In this document: in pieces, positions 24,329 to 36,880 of the stretch
How positions within the stretch are numbered: the first letter of the stretch is position 1
Layout: the number at the start of each line of letters is the position of its first letter
Origin: Acanthaster planci
Lineage: Eukaryota > Echinodermata > Asteroidea > Valvatida > Acanthasteridae
Assembly (NCBI RefSeq): GCF_001949145.1
Contig: NW_019091359.1
Coordinates: forward strand, 1,832,337-1,896,336
Direction: 5' to 3'
Length of the DNA stretch: 64,000 bases
Position numbers and translations under genes: made by a program
The notes under the pieces: model-generated
The model's input: the letters and a program-made list of their open reading frames with translations, nothing else
The model's database searches: none
Told to the model about the DNA's origin: nothing

Positions 24329-24510
24329 CAACCGATGTCTGTAGGCAAAGCCTAATTCAGGTGTTCCATCATGAGAGCCGCAACTTGTACAGATGTTATA
24401 TGTATTAAACCCCCCCCCTTAAAAACTTTATTTTGGTTTGCTCCATCATATCATGACAGAAACTTTAGCCAAAATTCGGATCAGCAAGTGTGCTCAATGT
24501 CATGGTAGAG

Positions 24511-25776
24511 GAAGAAAAACAAAGCCCCAAGTTTGTACAAAGTCCCATCCTGATTTGTATGATAAATGTAAATTTGTATCTTCACCTTTAAAGGTTTATA
24601 TTAAAACTAACACCTGGAGGTCAAAAGTAGCTATTCATTTTGCTGCAACTCTCCCCACCCCAGGATATCATATTGAATAGCTGAGAACTTGAAAGTGCAA
24701 ATGTAATTAACATTTCGTTTATTACATTCCACTCTAGCAATGGTGTTTTCATTCATGCTGAAGCCCCTCCCTTTACAAAGTGAGAAATGTACCGACTGTG
24801 TAATTCCGTTTGTGTTTCTTTCACATTTTTAGTTTCTGGCATAATTTCTGAACTGCCGTTAACTGGTTTCAATATAGTTTTTTCACTGAGGACTGAAATA
24901 AAGATTATTTGATCAGTTGACCAGGTTAAGGAAATTTATAAAAGAAAGAGAAGTTTATTTAAATCAATACAGGCTGTCAAATGCCATCTCTTTAGCTTAT
25001 TTATCCTTACAAGTGCATGTGAATTTATAGTGTTTATGCACTAGCTTTAGACTTGGGTTCGGCCCAGTATGGTACATGTATTGTGTAGTCCAGTTCTAAT
25101 TTTGCACCTGTACAAAAAGAGACAAGCCCTTGCGGACTTTGTTTCATTACCCATGGTAGTACCTTTGAAGTGCATATTCTTCAGCGGTGTTTAAACTTCC
25201 CCAGATCTACTTTTGACCATTCCACAGTGGTGTGATCGTGTGCGAAGCATATCAACTAATGAGTGGAAATAGAAATCATAGGATCAATTTATTCAAAGCC
25301 TCAAGATAGATTTCAGAGTGTGAAGTCATCTGTGATAAAAATCAGCCTTGAAATAAACGATTTTTTTTTAGTTGTGCATGATTTAATGTTCATGCAACTG
25401 CTAGATTTGCATAATTTTTATGTTCCTCAGCAAATTCATGTTTCCCAAAAGCCCTTAAATCTTAGGTACATGGCATTTCATACTGAAGTTTTGCAGTTTA
25501 TCTACAAAAGACGTGCCTTTGCGTTGGATAAATATGCTAAGATTCAATTTTACTGAATGCACAATGTGTGAATATGTCAGACATCTGATTTATTCTCAAA
25601 TCCAGCTGTTCACTTGTCTTTGGAAAGTAGGACGGCTTATAATTATGTTGGCTTCAAATACCTCCCAAACAAAATAGAATCGGCTATGGACTGATTTTTT
25701 AAAATATTCCTTTATGTTATGCGAGTGCAACTCGGTTTAAGATTCCTCAATCATTAATCAGCAAGTATACTGACAG
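24511..25776 (+). repeat. 1.25 kb repeat, copy A
   Basis: It is colinear with copy B (45214-46411). Anchors shared in order are: CCCCAAGTTTGTACAAAGTCCC, TCCTGATTTGTAT, AAATGTAAATTT, ATATCATATTGAAT, GAGAA, the pair CTGAACTGCCG/CAGAACAGCCG, AGTTCTAATTTTGCAC, TTTGTTTCATTACC, ATTCCA.AGT, GAGTGG, CCCTTAAAT, AATGTGTGAAT and GCAACTC. Divergence is strong, so the duplication is old. It has no ORF of note. It begins about 180 bp after the XPOT stop and holds both candidate poly(A) signals. It could be an unrecognised transposon or a local duplication. Confidence 0.8.
24897..24902 (+). terminator. Candidate XPOT polyadenylation signal
   Basis: AATAAA lies about 570 bp after the XPOT stop. A second AATAAA is at 25352-25357. 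Both lie inside repeat copy A, so the XPOT 3' end may be supplied by the repeat. Which one is used cannot be told from the sequence. Confidence 0.4.
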
Positions 25777-26190
25777 ATTGTGGGTATAATGAATTTGTAT
25801 TGTAACTGAAATTGATGAACATGTTTTTAAAATTTAAATTTTCCTATGTTTATTCTTGTTTTGTTTTGAGGATTTGGAAGGATTGGTATTGGAAAATCAG
25901 GAAAAAACATGCACCATTGATAAATACGGCGGTGAAATGGTACAAACCACTTTGTATTTGCGCAATTCCCAAATCCAGTGCTGCATTAATATAATTTCTT
26001 TGCGCCCCTGGAGGCCTTTGGTTTAATCGAGTTGTTCTGCTCTGTGCTTTTGATTCCTGTGAAAACCTTTCAACTCGAAAGATGGCGTTAACAATAATTA
26101 ACATATAAATCGAATACTCCCCCCCCGCATGTTCAAATAATGCAGGTTGTAATTCAGGATTACAGCTATACATATACTGTACAGTATTGA
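25777..26190. other. Intergenic, nothing firm
   Basis: This is AT-rich sequence between repeat A and the candidate regulatory region. A 188-codon minus-strand ORF (25850-26416) spans it. Its composition is mixed, it has no recognisable domain or splice context, and it crosses regulatory-looking sequence, so it is not called a gene. Confidence 0.4.
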
Positions 26191-27104
26191 ACCGGGTTTG
26201 ACGTAATGGGTTTTCCCCCTTTTGTTTACGCAATGTCTGGTGATTGGGCAATCTTGGGATCCCCGTTTTGTGCACTCGGACTGCACGTAATGCAAGTGGA
26301 GCGGGAGATTCCCTATGACGTAGTGCATGCTGTAAAGCACGTGTGCGTATGGACACAGCATATTCACGCGTTGTTGGTACACTGGGGATGTACACTTCAC
26401 AATGAATGACGTGCACGTGTACTCGATTGCCGAGGGAAAAGTGATGCTCGTGGATTGGAATGGATATTATATGACATTGGATAGTGATAATTTCACTAAA
26501 GCAATGACTACTTCGTCACAGCCATGGTTTTAATGTTAAAGATGCCCTTGGAAGTTTTGCTTGGAATGTTTATTCGAGAACCACTGTGTGTAATCAACTT
26601 CAATATCTCATTCTCACCATTGTCATGATGATTCTGTCGACATCGCATCGAAGTCGCCTTCTGGCCTTATCGGTGGACGTTTACGTAAAATGGTTTGCAG
26701 CCTCCTTCATTGGACTGTATGCACAAAGTAGCTTGTCGAGGTTCTCGTGGAATTTAAGCCAGCTCGTACGTCTTCTGCAAGCGAAGCGGCCAGTTAACCT
26801 GTTGTTGGCATTTGAAATACGGAGTGAAAGATAAGCTGAATGCGAGTCAGTGGATTGCGCGTGGCTGACAGTGACCACAAAACACGCATGCAGTTTGCTG
26901 ATTGGCGCGTTATGGCCGGCTTGGCACAAATTATCGGGAAGCCCCTCAGCTAGAGGGTCGGCCCGTGAGAAATACATTGTAGGCATGCGCGTACACCCTG
27001 GAAGCTCGCCCAGACCGGGACCATGCCTAGATGCAGCCAGCCGTTGGTGCATTTTTAAACCGTATACATTTCCATAGCTCGTCGTCCATGGATTACGCCA
27101 AAAG
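26191..27104 (+). promoter_or_regulatory. Candidate promoter and first exon region
   Basis: This is a CpG-richer island in AT-rich DNA. From left to right: TGACGTAATG beside GGGTTTTCCCCC (26199-26219); kappaB-like GGGAGATTCC (26303-26312) with TGACGTA four bases on (26316-26322); two CACGTG E-boxes (26338-26343, 26414-26419); an inverted CCAAT box (GATTGG, near 26900); and an NRF-1-like GCATGCGCG near 26982. It ends with ATG (27088-27090) and a strong donor, AAAAG|GTGAGT, at 27105. It could be the 5' exon of TBK1 or of an unseen gene. If spliced straight to 44197, the 27088 ATG would be out of frame and act as an upstream ORF. Confidence 0.35.
26303..26322 (+). promoter_or_regulatory. kappaB-like site next to CRE-like site
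   Basis: GGGAGATTCC fits the Rel/NF-kappaB consensus GGGRNNYYCC, and TGACGTA fits the ATF/CREB core, separated by three bases. Single sites occur by chance. The pairing and the position upstream of an innate-immunity kinase are the reasons for noting it. Confidence 0.3.
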
Positions 27105-27760
27105 GTGAGTCCGTTTGCGTTTTTCTGTTAAACATGACTCATAGGTTACTTCTCGGGTTAGGGTGTGTTGTGGAATTCCTTGGATTTGAGTGGGAAGCAA
27201 AAGAGACCTGGTTTCAAGCGTTGAGTGTTCGTTGTAGTTTGAAAACCTAGCTCTTTTGGCCGTTCAAACTAGTAGTAGTACTAATGTACGTTCTTTGGAC
27301 AAATGTATTCGCGTTTATCACAGGGTCGTTGATTCGATTTCAGTAGCAACATTGTGCAGAGTGCCGAAAGACTTTGAGCTAACGTCTGTTACTGGAACAT
27401 TGGGGATGGTTGACGCGAATTGGCAAACGTTTTCGACATTTTGTCACCAGAGCTCTCTTTCATCACTTTGTGGAGTACAATCAACGAAAACTTATGGACA
27501 ATACATCTATATTTCTCCCCAATATATATTGCTTTTACCCATCTCATTTTCTTAAAAATGCTTATTAAGTTTGGTTTATACATTTCATAATTTGACACAG
27601 GAGGAGTGGAGCAACTGTGATAGATGAAGTTTGTCTAGAGGAAATAAACTACACCTCGGAATGAATTTAGGGACGAAATGAAAAGTAAGCAACAGTAGCC
27701 TTTGTAAAGATTGTTCGTTTTTCCTGTGGAGTACGACTTAGGTTGCTTTTAGCCCGTGTA

Positions 27761-28560
27761 CATTCGTCACTGACACCACACTCAGTCGTGCTCAAGGTGA
27801 TCTCATTTGTGCGCACTTATAGGTTGAGTTCGGGCTGCCTGTTCTTGACAAGGGTTTCTTGTTCTCGCGCTCGAACGGCGGGAACACGACTTAAGGACAC
27901 TGTTCTCGGAACAAGATTACACACCACCTCTTCGTCAGGGTTTTACAGGAACACATGGAAAAACTCGTGAGATTTTGACTTTAGACCAGCAGCAAAAAGT
28001 AGAGAGATGGCTTCCAAAACCATAGACAACGAGAAGTTTTGCAAAATTAACATTAATTATTTTCCGTAACACAGAAATGAATGTTCCTGTTTATATAGAA
28101 AAAAATTCAGCCCATCCAAACATTAACTCTCGAATAACGTACCCTACATGGACGCCACCATGTTGCATGTTGCTTGTCACTACCAGCGGTAACCGGTTGT
28201 TTGTTCCCGGCGTTGGAGCGGCCGACCCACGAACAACAAATCGAGCTGTTCGTGAAAATACGGGAACAGGCCGCCCGAACTTGGCCATAGAGAACCATGT
28301 TATTTTCTTTTATGAACTGGCACCCGGTACAGTGCGACACGTCTGGCGTGCACTCCGTGTATTTTTGTTTCACAAACTTATCAACCCATGTCTCTTTAGG
28401 GGCTCCGTAGATCTTAATTGCATTAGTTAAAACGAATTTCAGTTAAATTTGGGGGCAAGGCAGCGAGTGTATGCATGGATTAAATTCGTGTCTTTTCCAC
28501 GAACTGACACGCACGCCCACTTGCAACTGAGTGTTAGTTCGTGGTGTCAGTGACGGCATG
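27761..28560. mobile_element. 800 bp terminal-inverted-repeat element
   Basis: The left end CATTCGTCACTGACACCAC (27761) is matched in inverse by GTGGTGTCAGTGACGGCATG (28541-28560), with 17 of 19 bases complementary. The pairing resumes inward as ACTCAGTCG / inverse of CAACTGAGT after an 8-base offset. There is no transposase-like ORF between them. Most likely a non-autonomous DNA transposon; a target duplication is not clear. Confidence 0.6.
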
Positions 28561-30394
28561 TGCTTATTTTAAATGCGCCAAGTGCTCAACTGATTATACC
28601 TAAAACGAAATGAAAAATAAGGTTGCGTCCGAAGTATACTTGCCCTCAGCTGAAGTATCACGAGTTCGTGAAGGGCATACGGTCGTCAGCTGAAGCCTAT
28701 TAAGTAATTTAGAAACAGCCTAAGAACCGGAAGCAGAACCTTCACCAAATTAATGTGTTCCACGCCAGAACACAATGGTTAAGGTCACATCGCTTGAACG
28801 TTTCAATATTTTGTTTTGACTCCAGCAAACGAACTGTTACTGACCTTTCATTTCAATACAATAGCTTACCGCTATATTGTCTCTAATTAGATGCATGTAT
28901 AGTTTATTGAATATCCTTGCAGTTACAAGAAGAAAAGTGCATCACGATGACCGCTGTCAAATCCTAAATAGCTCTTTTAATAATCTTGCATTTTAAGGAG
29001 AAAGAACGTCGGGCCTGTTTGTTCTCACAGATGTGGATCTGGAATAGTGATCCCTTCGCTGGTTTGCTCCATTCATTAGGGTCCATCACTGTCTGCCTGA
29101 AGGGACACCAACAAGTTTTCAAATCTCAGCTGGCAAAGTGGCTCATCCGGAAAGATACAAAATCGTTTCCCTGAGTTTCTGTGGAGTTTCTTCACTTAGT
29201 ACCCCAGTCTCCCACAACGTTTCTTCTTCGTTTTCTGTCATTGCTTCAGCTTTTCTTTGACGGACGCGGTGTCCTTGTAAAGTCATTTCTTCCATATGAG
29301 TGTCCAAGGTATTTTGAGAACAGTAAATCCCCCATCATTCAGAAATTTCATGACCCGTCCGTGCATTGAAAGATGCATCTGAATATGACGATTTTGTAAA
29401 GTGTTTCAGTTTTAGCCTCCAGGACAAATCTTTTTGAGAGAAAAGCAAAGCTCGTCCTTTGTCATCTTCCAGCAGTTTCACCCAAATCGGGCTGATATCC
29501 GTTTCGGAGGTTGAACCCCTGACCGCACGCTAATTGTGCCAAGCTCTCCAGTCATTGGAGATCTTCACTACCTATAGCTGCCATTTTTTATTTTTTTCAG
29601 TTGACTTGGAGAAGCTGAAATGGCAAGGAGAATTTGGACAGTGTTTTATACACAATCACTCTTAAATGGGAACCATTTATGAAGTAGGAATAGTAGTCTT
29701 GAGGGAAATCTGTAAGCTTTCTGCATTTTCAATTACTTTTGACGACAATGGGCTGTAAGGCTCACAACTGCACAGATTCAACTTATCAAGAACGAAATAT
29801 GGAAGTTTTTTACAAAAAAGATCATATGTTACCCTTTTCGTGATTTTAACGCAACATCACACACTTGGGCACTGGCATACCAAATCAGTCTTTTGAGAAC
29901 TGACTGTCTACTGCAAGCCAGGATGATATCATTTCATTTGGATCCGAAACGTCAGATAATTGCACTGGAGAGGGAGCATCAATGGGACTGCCTACGGATA
30001 AATTTTCCTTCAGAAAAGTATCCAAAATGCGTTCAGTTCCAATTGTGCAGTTATATCACTGCGGAAACTAGTACGAGTCAAAAACAGATCATTGTCTGAA
30101 CGATACATGTTGCCGTCGACGTGTCTATGCATCAAATGAGAATATTTATTAGTTAGAGGGGTGTGGCGATACGCTTACACCCTTACAGAAACAATTACGA
30201 ATAATTAAACACTAAATCAGAGCTGCATTACGTAAGATCCTGGAAGACACCTGCTGCGAAAATGCTGAAGTTATGACAATTCAACTGAGTAACAATAATT
30301 CGTTTAAGCGTTAGTGAACCGACGCCGGATTACTACATGTAATCTAAATCCGGATCTGCGTAAAACAAACAGGCCCAAAGTGGAAGTCGATTGA
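28561..30394. other. Intergenic or intronic, nothing recognised
   Basis: There is no long ORF, RNA gene or clear repeat. The ORFs at 28986 and 29181 are short and featureless. If the 27.1 kb exon belongs to TBK1, this is its first intron. Confidence 0.4.
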
Positions 30395-30460
30395 TATATC
30401 CCAGCAAGAAATGAGACCGAGGGGTACCCTCCAACGTGTCCAATCCCTATACACACTCCC
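30395..30460 (+). repeat. Short dispersed repeat, copy 1
   Basis: The segment with CCCAGCAAGAAATGAGACCG, then AGGGGTA and TGTCCAATCCCTATA, recurs almost unchanged at 52573-52638. Flanks do not match, so it is a dispersed fragment and not part of a longer duplication. Confidence 0.8.
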
Positions 30461-33400
30461 CCCTAGATGTCTGACAAGAATTTCTCAGATTCCCGTGAAA
30501 CAATGACCAATAAAAAGCAGAGGGGGTTCTCTCCGTCTCATTCTTGTTTCATTTGTCGATTGAACGTAACAAATAGTGCAGGCTGTTGATCTTTCGCCCC
30601 TTCCATGAGAATGTGCATCTGTTCATTGTCCTCTTAAACTAAAGCTTGGTTTGCCCTCCGTTAGTTCACTTCTGTTCAGCTGTATTGTGTACTCTCGCTG
30701 CGACTGACTGGCTGATGCGTCTCTGTTCTACCCATCTGGGATAAGTCACCTTTCTTTTGGAGTGGTGGAGTGCTTGCGGCACCCACTCGCTAAATCTCTC
30801 CTACATAATGAAGACTTATGGGGCAGAGAGAGCCCTCGCTTTAGTGTTGGTCATTGTTATACTGTTATCTCAGGAATTCTTTTCACACATCTAGGGGAAT
30901 GTGTTAAGTGACCATATGCGGGAGTGTGAATGGGATTGGACTTGTGGGGGGGTACCCCTCTGTTCCATTTCGCGCCTGGCACACTCTCCTAGACCAATCC
31001 GGCTGCCTTGAATAAAAGCACCCCGTAATCGGTTAAAAAGAACCATGCTTCTGTCGGGAGCGTTCGTTTTTTTGGTTGGTACATCAACGCTCACGCAATA
31101 CCTGCATCTTGTATTCATTCGTGAAGTTCCTACCAAAGGAGCCGCTGTTGCTTTGTCGATCTTGGTCTTGGTCTAGCTCGGGGCTCATAGGCTTTTGACT
31201 TGCCAATATGCGCGAACGCGCTCAAGTTAAAACTCCTGCTTGAGTGTTAAAAATGTGATCTAACTCGGTGGAGCTTCTCATGACACATATACTCTTCGGT
31301 GAGTTATCTGCATCCAAACTTAATCTCTCCATCCGTAATTTCGGATGGAGAGACTACATTATCCTTCATTTTACCATTCCTTTCATTTCCTGTTACTATA
31401 TACAGTGTGCCTCTGAAATTCATTTCTCTTGTCATACCCAATGTTGGAAAGTAATTGTACTTACGTACAAAAACTTGTAAATTCCATTAATTCTATTTGT
31501 GCACCGCTTTTTGAACAAGATTAAAGCTGCTCCTTAAACCGCTTTTCTTAAATTAAACGTGCATGATGTGTGTTTATAGCAACATGAGAAACGTCCACAT
31601 TCAGGCTCTATACCCGTAACTTGCGACTAAAAACCTACGGGACGGTAGCTGTAAAGTATATTTTAATGCAAGACGTAACTTAAGTATAATTAGGAGGACT
31701 TTTGATCTGTAAAAGATCAAGTTTTCAAGAAGAAATAAAATTCCAAACAATTTCTAGTTTCAACACCGAGAATAAGCGCTATGAGAGAGTGATAATCTTT
31801 CTTTTCTCGTATCCTCCTTAAGTTTTATTTGCATTAAATTTTGTTGTTTTGGCAGAACCTAAATATGTTTGCCCAATCACTCGCTTTAAAGCAGTACCTG
31901 CAGTGGTTAGCGGTGGCTCTTGCCTCAGAACGCACACGTTGCGAAAAAGAGTAGCATTTCATTCAGTATTCGGAGGCCTTATTATTTTTAAATAGCCTTG
32001 TCAGATGTTTTCACACTGAATTATTCCTTTGCTTAATTTGCACTGGTGGCGATATCAGCCAAAAGCTGCGACTTTGACAAGAAAGGTCAAACCAGGGCCT
32101 GTAGGTAATCCCTGCGTCGGAAAGGGCGCAGCAGCTGATAGTTGTTGATGACGATGCCACAGAAAATTTTAATGAGTTCTAATGCCATGTTCTTTTATTT
32201 CAAAACAACGTTCGAGTACAATATGTCCTCATCACGGTAAGCTTCCCTTGTGTTTTTACGTTCCATTTAACCTTTTAAATATTACTTGTAGCTGACGGCG
32301 GTGGATCGAGGGGGTGCTGGATGCAAGCCAAAAAATCAGCATCTAGAGGGCGCTACTCACTCTGGATTCATGCCTGGAATCCACCAACAACAGTACGACA
32401 TTTCCACACCTGTTTAAATCAGAGACTTCAGTTTGTCCGCATTTCTTATTTTGTACACTAACGTTACACCTTACTTGTAATGTATTGCTCATTTTAAAGG
32501 GTCTTCGATGTACGGTGTTTTGTGCAACTTGACACTCTTCTTCAGAGTAGGAAAACTACATGTATATTTGACAATGTTTGGCTTTATAGTGAATTGAATG
32601 GGGGCTTATGTCGGCTGGACATACTAAATTGAGCACTTTCTAAAAAACATTTTGAAGCTGCCTATTCTTTTCCGGACAACCGAGGGCGCTCTTGACGTAA
32701 CTCTTTGAAGGGAGACTACCGCTCCGAAGTTGCAGACCTGTAAATAAGCCTATACAGACAACTGTGATAAATACCCTTACTTAAAAAATCAGGGAAATAC
32801 AAGTTTCTCTGATGTTGAAGACATACACATTAAATTAAAACTATTTTTTCTTGTCTTTCATTTTCCTTTAATGTTCAGTGACTAAACTGATAACTTTTGA
32901 AGATATCCATACCGTACCTAGAGATGATTATTCCTGAAGCATTCCAAGCCTGCCGCCATTAAAAAACTTGTGTCTATTATGCCTCAATGTGCTTATGCGC
33001 ACTCCATTGCAAACTAAAGCGATTCGGAGGGTCTGGTTTTGTCCAATCATTTTCCGAAACACGAGCTGGCAATCCTAATCGCATATTCCATCCTTTCTTT
33101 TCTTTTTATAGCCCATTTCAGTTTGCGAGCCACAAAATGCTCAGAAAGCAGATAATTTCCCAATATGCAAATCGTGATTTAGTGAGCGCAAGCTTACTTA
33201 CTGGCCTGTTGACGGCGCCTGACGAAAGTCATTGGTATAGTTAATAGGTCAACAGTGAGTACAAAAACTTAATGGAAAATTTCGAAGGACAAGGCATGGA
33301 CTATGTCTAAAATTACTATGAAGTTTTATGAGATGCTGCACAGTTGAGGTTTTGTTCGATATTTTTCAAAAATAAAGTCGGTCGTTCAATAAATCAGAGC

Positions 33401-35410
33401 TATTAACATAATGGTCCGTAATCCGTCGCCCACCTACAAGAAAACTGCCAATAAATGCAAAGGATTAAAAATTAAGTTCTTTTCATTTCGAAGCTATAAG
33501 ATGATTAATTTTGAAATGTATGCTTGGTATAAGTTGGTAACAGAGTATTACCAATAGTTTTGAAACGTCTGGAAACATTTCTGTACAGGCGTGCTTTCAG
33601 ATAAATTACGGGCATCATATCCACGCATATATAGCAATGCACCAAAAAAAAGGTATCCCCTGGGAATGAGGTAGCGTTTGCCCACGGTTTTAGAAAATGA
33701 CACTTCTCGTGTATTAAAGTTCTTGCGCCCCCTGCTGTCGTCATGGAGACGACACTGTTCAGCTTATCATGTTCTCCTGTTTCAGTGTTCGTTTCCCTCA
33801 AATTTGCTCGTCGAAAGCATTTTCTGAGAATGTGTTACTCGTCTGCCTATTATTATGCACTCAAAATCCACAAATCACGAAAGAAAGGGAAATTTCTGTC
33901 AGTAAAATATAAAAAAGCAGTTTTTTGTGGGCGACTTTCTTCATGAAGATGGGAATTTCATTCCGTAAAAAAGCACCAAACTACCTTTTTAATAGCAAAA
34001 CAAAAATTGAAAATAAAGTTCAATTGAAACAGGAAATTAACGACAGTAGCGCAATCAACTTTCAAATTTTGGAGCCTATTTTGTTATTTTATCCCAGACA
34101 GTTTTTAAGAGTGTAAAATCGTATACTATTTTGATTTCAGGCGTGCCGGAACGCTTGTAACCCAAGTGACTGTTGGATTAGACGGTTCCATGTGGGTAAG
34201 TTAATGTTTCGTCGACCTCTCGCAACAAAAGTGGAACAAAAGGGCAAAATAGGAGAATATAGATAAATATCCGGGTGTCAGCGAGGAAGGGGTTTTTCAC
34301 ATCCCGCGATAGGCTTATTTCATAACCCGGATGTTAAAGCCGACATTGTGAAAGAATTTTACATGGATTTAACTGTAGTCTGGCATGGCTTGCTTGATCA
34401 TTGACGGGTTTCCTGAAGTCAAGACTAACTGGACTTTGATGTAATAGAAAGCCGAAACTACATCTCGATGTAAGTTCTAGTTTGAGAACTCCTTTTCACC
34501 TGTTTTACAGATAGTGATTTGCAGGCCCGTTTATTAATTATGTGATACAATTCCAACTTTGTATTTCTGTATAGTCGTTTTTGTTATTGGCAATGGTATT
34601 TTTGTTGTTTTCAGATTTAAGTATTTAATGTTGATTCTGTTGCATTTCATTTATTTGTCGGTTTTTGACAGCTGAATGTTATTTGCTGTATCATGTTCAG
34701 GCTTTTATTGCTTATTGGCTTGAGAAGATGACTTCATGTGAGTTTGTATATGTTCATGTAGAATTATACGCGGATCGTATTTTGAAATTTAAAATTTGTG
34801 GAAGAATATGCAAGGAACCGTTTTTGAAATATTAGCTACGTTAAATAATTACCACAGGCTGGAAAGTTGCATTGCTCCATGGCCGTATAACCTCGATCTT
34901 TACTTGCGAACAAGATCATTCCAGTCTTGCGTTCAAGCTGTTAGTAATGCAAGGGGTTGTGAGCAAGATTTAGCAAGTCCATTGCTCACGCTGTCCAAAT
35001 CAAAAGTTGCCTGCTGAGTCTCTGCTATTGAGCATTTTGTGACGCGAGGACTGGATGGTTTGTACAAATGAAGGACTGGAGTTACTCTGAAGACTTTCAG
35101 CTTGTACGTGCTAGTCGTACGGTTTAGCAATGAAGCGTAGGCATCAATTTTCAAAATAGCAATGGGCTTTACGGCTGTTTTAGATATGATCACTAACGGT
35201 GATAAAAATGTACTCAAAAGTTATCGGTTAACTGTCGACAAATATGAAAGAATACAAAAGATAGGACTATAGGCAGCCCTTCCCGGAATTTATGAATGAC
35301 ATGATGATGTCTTGCTTTCCTGTAAGGGGAAATTGGGAATGACCAAACGCTCGCGACGTCTCCACCTGGCTTTAAAGGGAAGTGTGTGTATGAACAAAAG
35401 CGTGACGTCA
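30461..35410. other. Gene-poor stretch
   Basis: About 5 kb with no recognised exon. It contains an 11 bp hairpin at 31325-31352 (CTCTCCATCCG with its exact complement, 6-base loop). ORFs are short and without known motifs. Confidence 0.4.
31325..31352. repeat. Perfect 11 bp hairpin
   Basis: CTCTCCATCCG (31325-31335) pairs exactly with CGGATGGAGAG (31342-31352) across a 6-base loop. It is not followed by a T run and has no known role. Confidence 0.6.
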
Positions 35411-36613
35411 TAATACCTTGTGCCCTTTATTCTGAATTGTTTCAAAGAGCCAGTTCCGGTATTCCAACAGCACATGCCCAGAAAAGACAGGAACCGGCAT
35501 GGTGGTGGGGGTGCTGTGTACATGTATATTCGACACAATTTAACTTCCATCCGTCGTGAAGATCTTGAAACAGATGATGTGGAATGCATATGGGTTGAAA
35601 TCAAGTTAAACAAAGACAGCTTGTACTCATCAGTTCTGCGTATAAACCACCTTCAAGCTGTGTTGATTTCATAGACAAACTTGACGACTTTATCGATAAA
35701 GCCTCCTGGGAGCACCAAGAAATGATTGTAACTGGGGATTTCAATTGTGATGTTTCCGAAAATGATAGGGTAAATCCTGACCCAATTACTTCTTGTTTAA
35801 ATTCGTTTCAAATGTCGCAAATTGGAATATGGAAATATTAAAATTATTAAATAAATATGGAAATAATATGAAAATTGGAATGTCGCATAGTTGGAAAACG
35901 CCAAAAATGAAAGGTCGTTCAATCAGTCTTCGTTGTTTTAAAGATATAGACATTGACGCTATAAAGGAAGATCTCATTAATGCACCATGGCAACATTATT
36001 GTCGTGACGTCGACGAAGCGTGGTCTATTTGGAATTCCCTATTTATGTGCATTATCAATTTCCACGCACCGATTAAAACTTAACGCATTCGGGGTGACTC
36101 CTTACACTGGTTCGATGGGGAAATTCTTCGGCTTATGAGGCAACGTGATCGTTGCACAAACTCGCCAAACGCACAGGGTCACAAATACTCTGGGATTCTT
36201 ACAAAAAACTGCGTAACGTGGTGATTAAGAAAATACGTCAAAAGAAAAGAGAATACTTCACGTCAGCCATAGAAGAAAACAAAAGCAATTCATGTATGTT
36301 ATGGAAAAAGCTAAAGGAGGTTCTCCCGAAGAATCAGAAAAGTGTTCCAAACTCCATCCTTTGTCCAAAAGGAGAAGACATTGACGATCATATTGACATT
36401 GGTGATGTCTTTAATGAACACTTTTCTGCAATTGGAAAACGCAGAAGTGGTAATGGTCCCTTGTACGCGCCTAGAAAAGACGATAATGCTCCTATCTATC
36501 ATTCCCTCGACGATGAATGCGTGATACCTCACATTACAGAAGAATTTGTTCGAAGCAAATATCATCAATGTCAGAAGGGAAATCAACAGGTCCGAATAGA
36601 ATATGTGTCATAA
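35411..36613 (+). pseudogene. LINE remnant: endonuclease and linker, CR1/L2-like
   Basis: It reads as a decayed non-LTR retrotransposon ORF2. 35420-35674 encodes the endonuclease part with GGGGAVYMYIRHNL and ECIWVEIKL. After a frameshift it continues as YKPPSSCVDFIDKLDDFID and TGDFNCDV (near 35650-35755). The end of the endonuclease is deleted. 35880-36083 gives the linker with APWQHYCRDVDEAW and FHAPIKT, then RGDSLHWFDGEI and, after another frameshift, HKLAKRTGSQ, WDSYKKLRN and IRQKKREYF (36152-36250). It stops before any RT catalytic box. At least two frameshifts and a deletion make it non-functional. Confidence 0.85.
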
Positions 36614-36757
36614 TAATCAAAATGGCTTCCCCGTGTATTACCAAATGTCTACTCATATGCACTAACGTCTTTTTATTCTGTGCTGAAGAATAAACTATGT
36701 TCTTTATTTTCAACACATCGATTAATCATGAATCTGAAAGAATCCATTGATGATTTA

Positions 36758-36785
36758 TTTGTTTAGAACAACCGTTCTAAACAAA
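36758..36785. repeat. Perfect 12 bp hairpin
   Basis: TTTGTTTAGAAC (36758-36769) pairs exactly with GTTCTAAACAAA (36774-36785) across AACC. It abuts the MITE half copy that starts at 36789, so it may be the rearranged left edge of that element. Confidence 0.7.
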
Positions 36786-36788
36786 TTT

Positions 36789-36880
36789 GTCGACCCAATG
36801 CGCGTTTAGAAAGGGTCGACAGATTTCGCGCTTTGTGATTGATTGGCCAACGCGGTGCAAACTCTCAGAGGCGCACTATT
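36789..36880. mobile_element. MITE half copy (copy 2)
   Basis: It matches the centre and right arm of the 3116-3290 element: GTCGACCCAATGCGC, AGAAAGGGTCGA, TTGTGATTG, GGCCAACGCG, TGCAAACTCT and GAGGCGCACTAT. The left arm and right terminus are missing. Confidence 0.8.

Noticed and set aside
25850-26416. 188-codon minus-strand ORF, among the longest in the window
   Set aside because: It has no recognisable domain, no splice or promoter context on that strand, and it crosses poly-C and regulatory-looking sequence. Chance remains likely.
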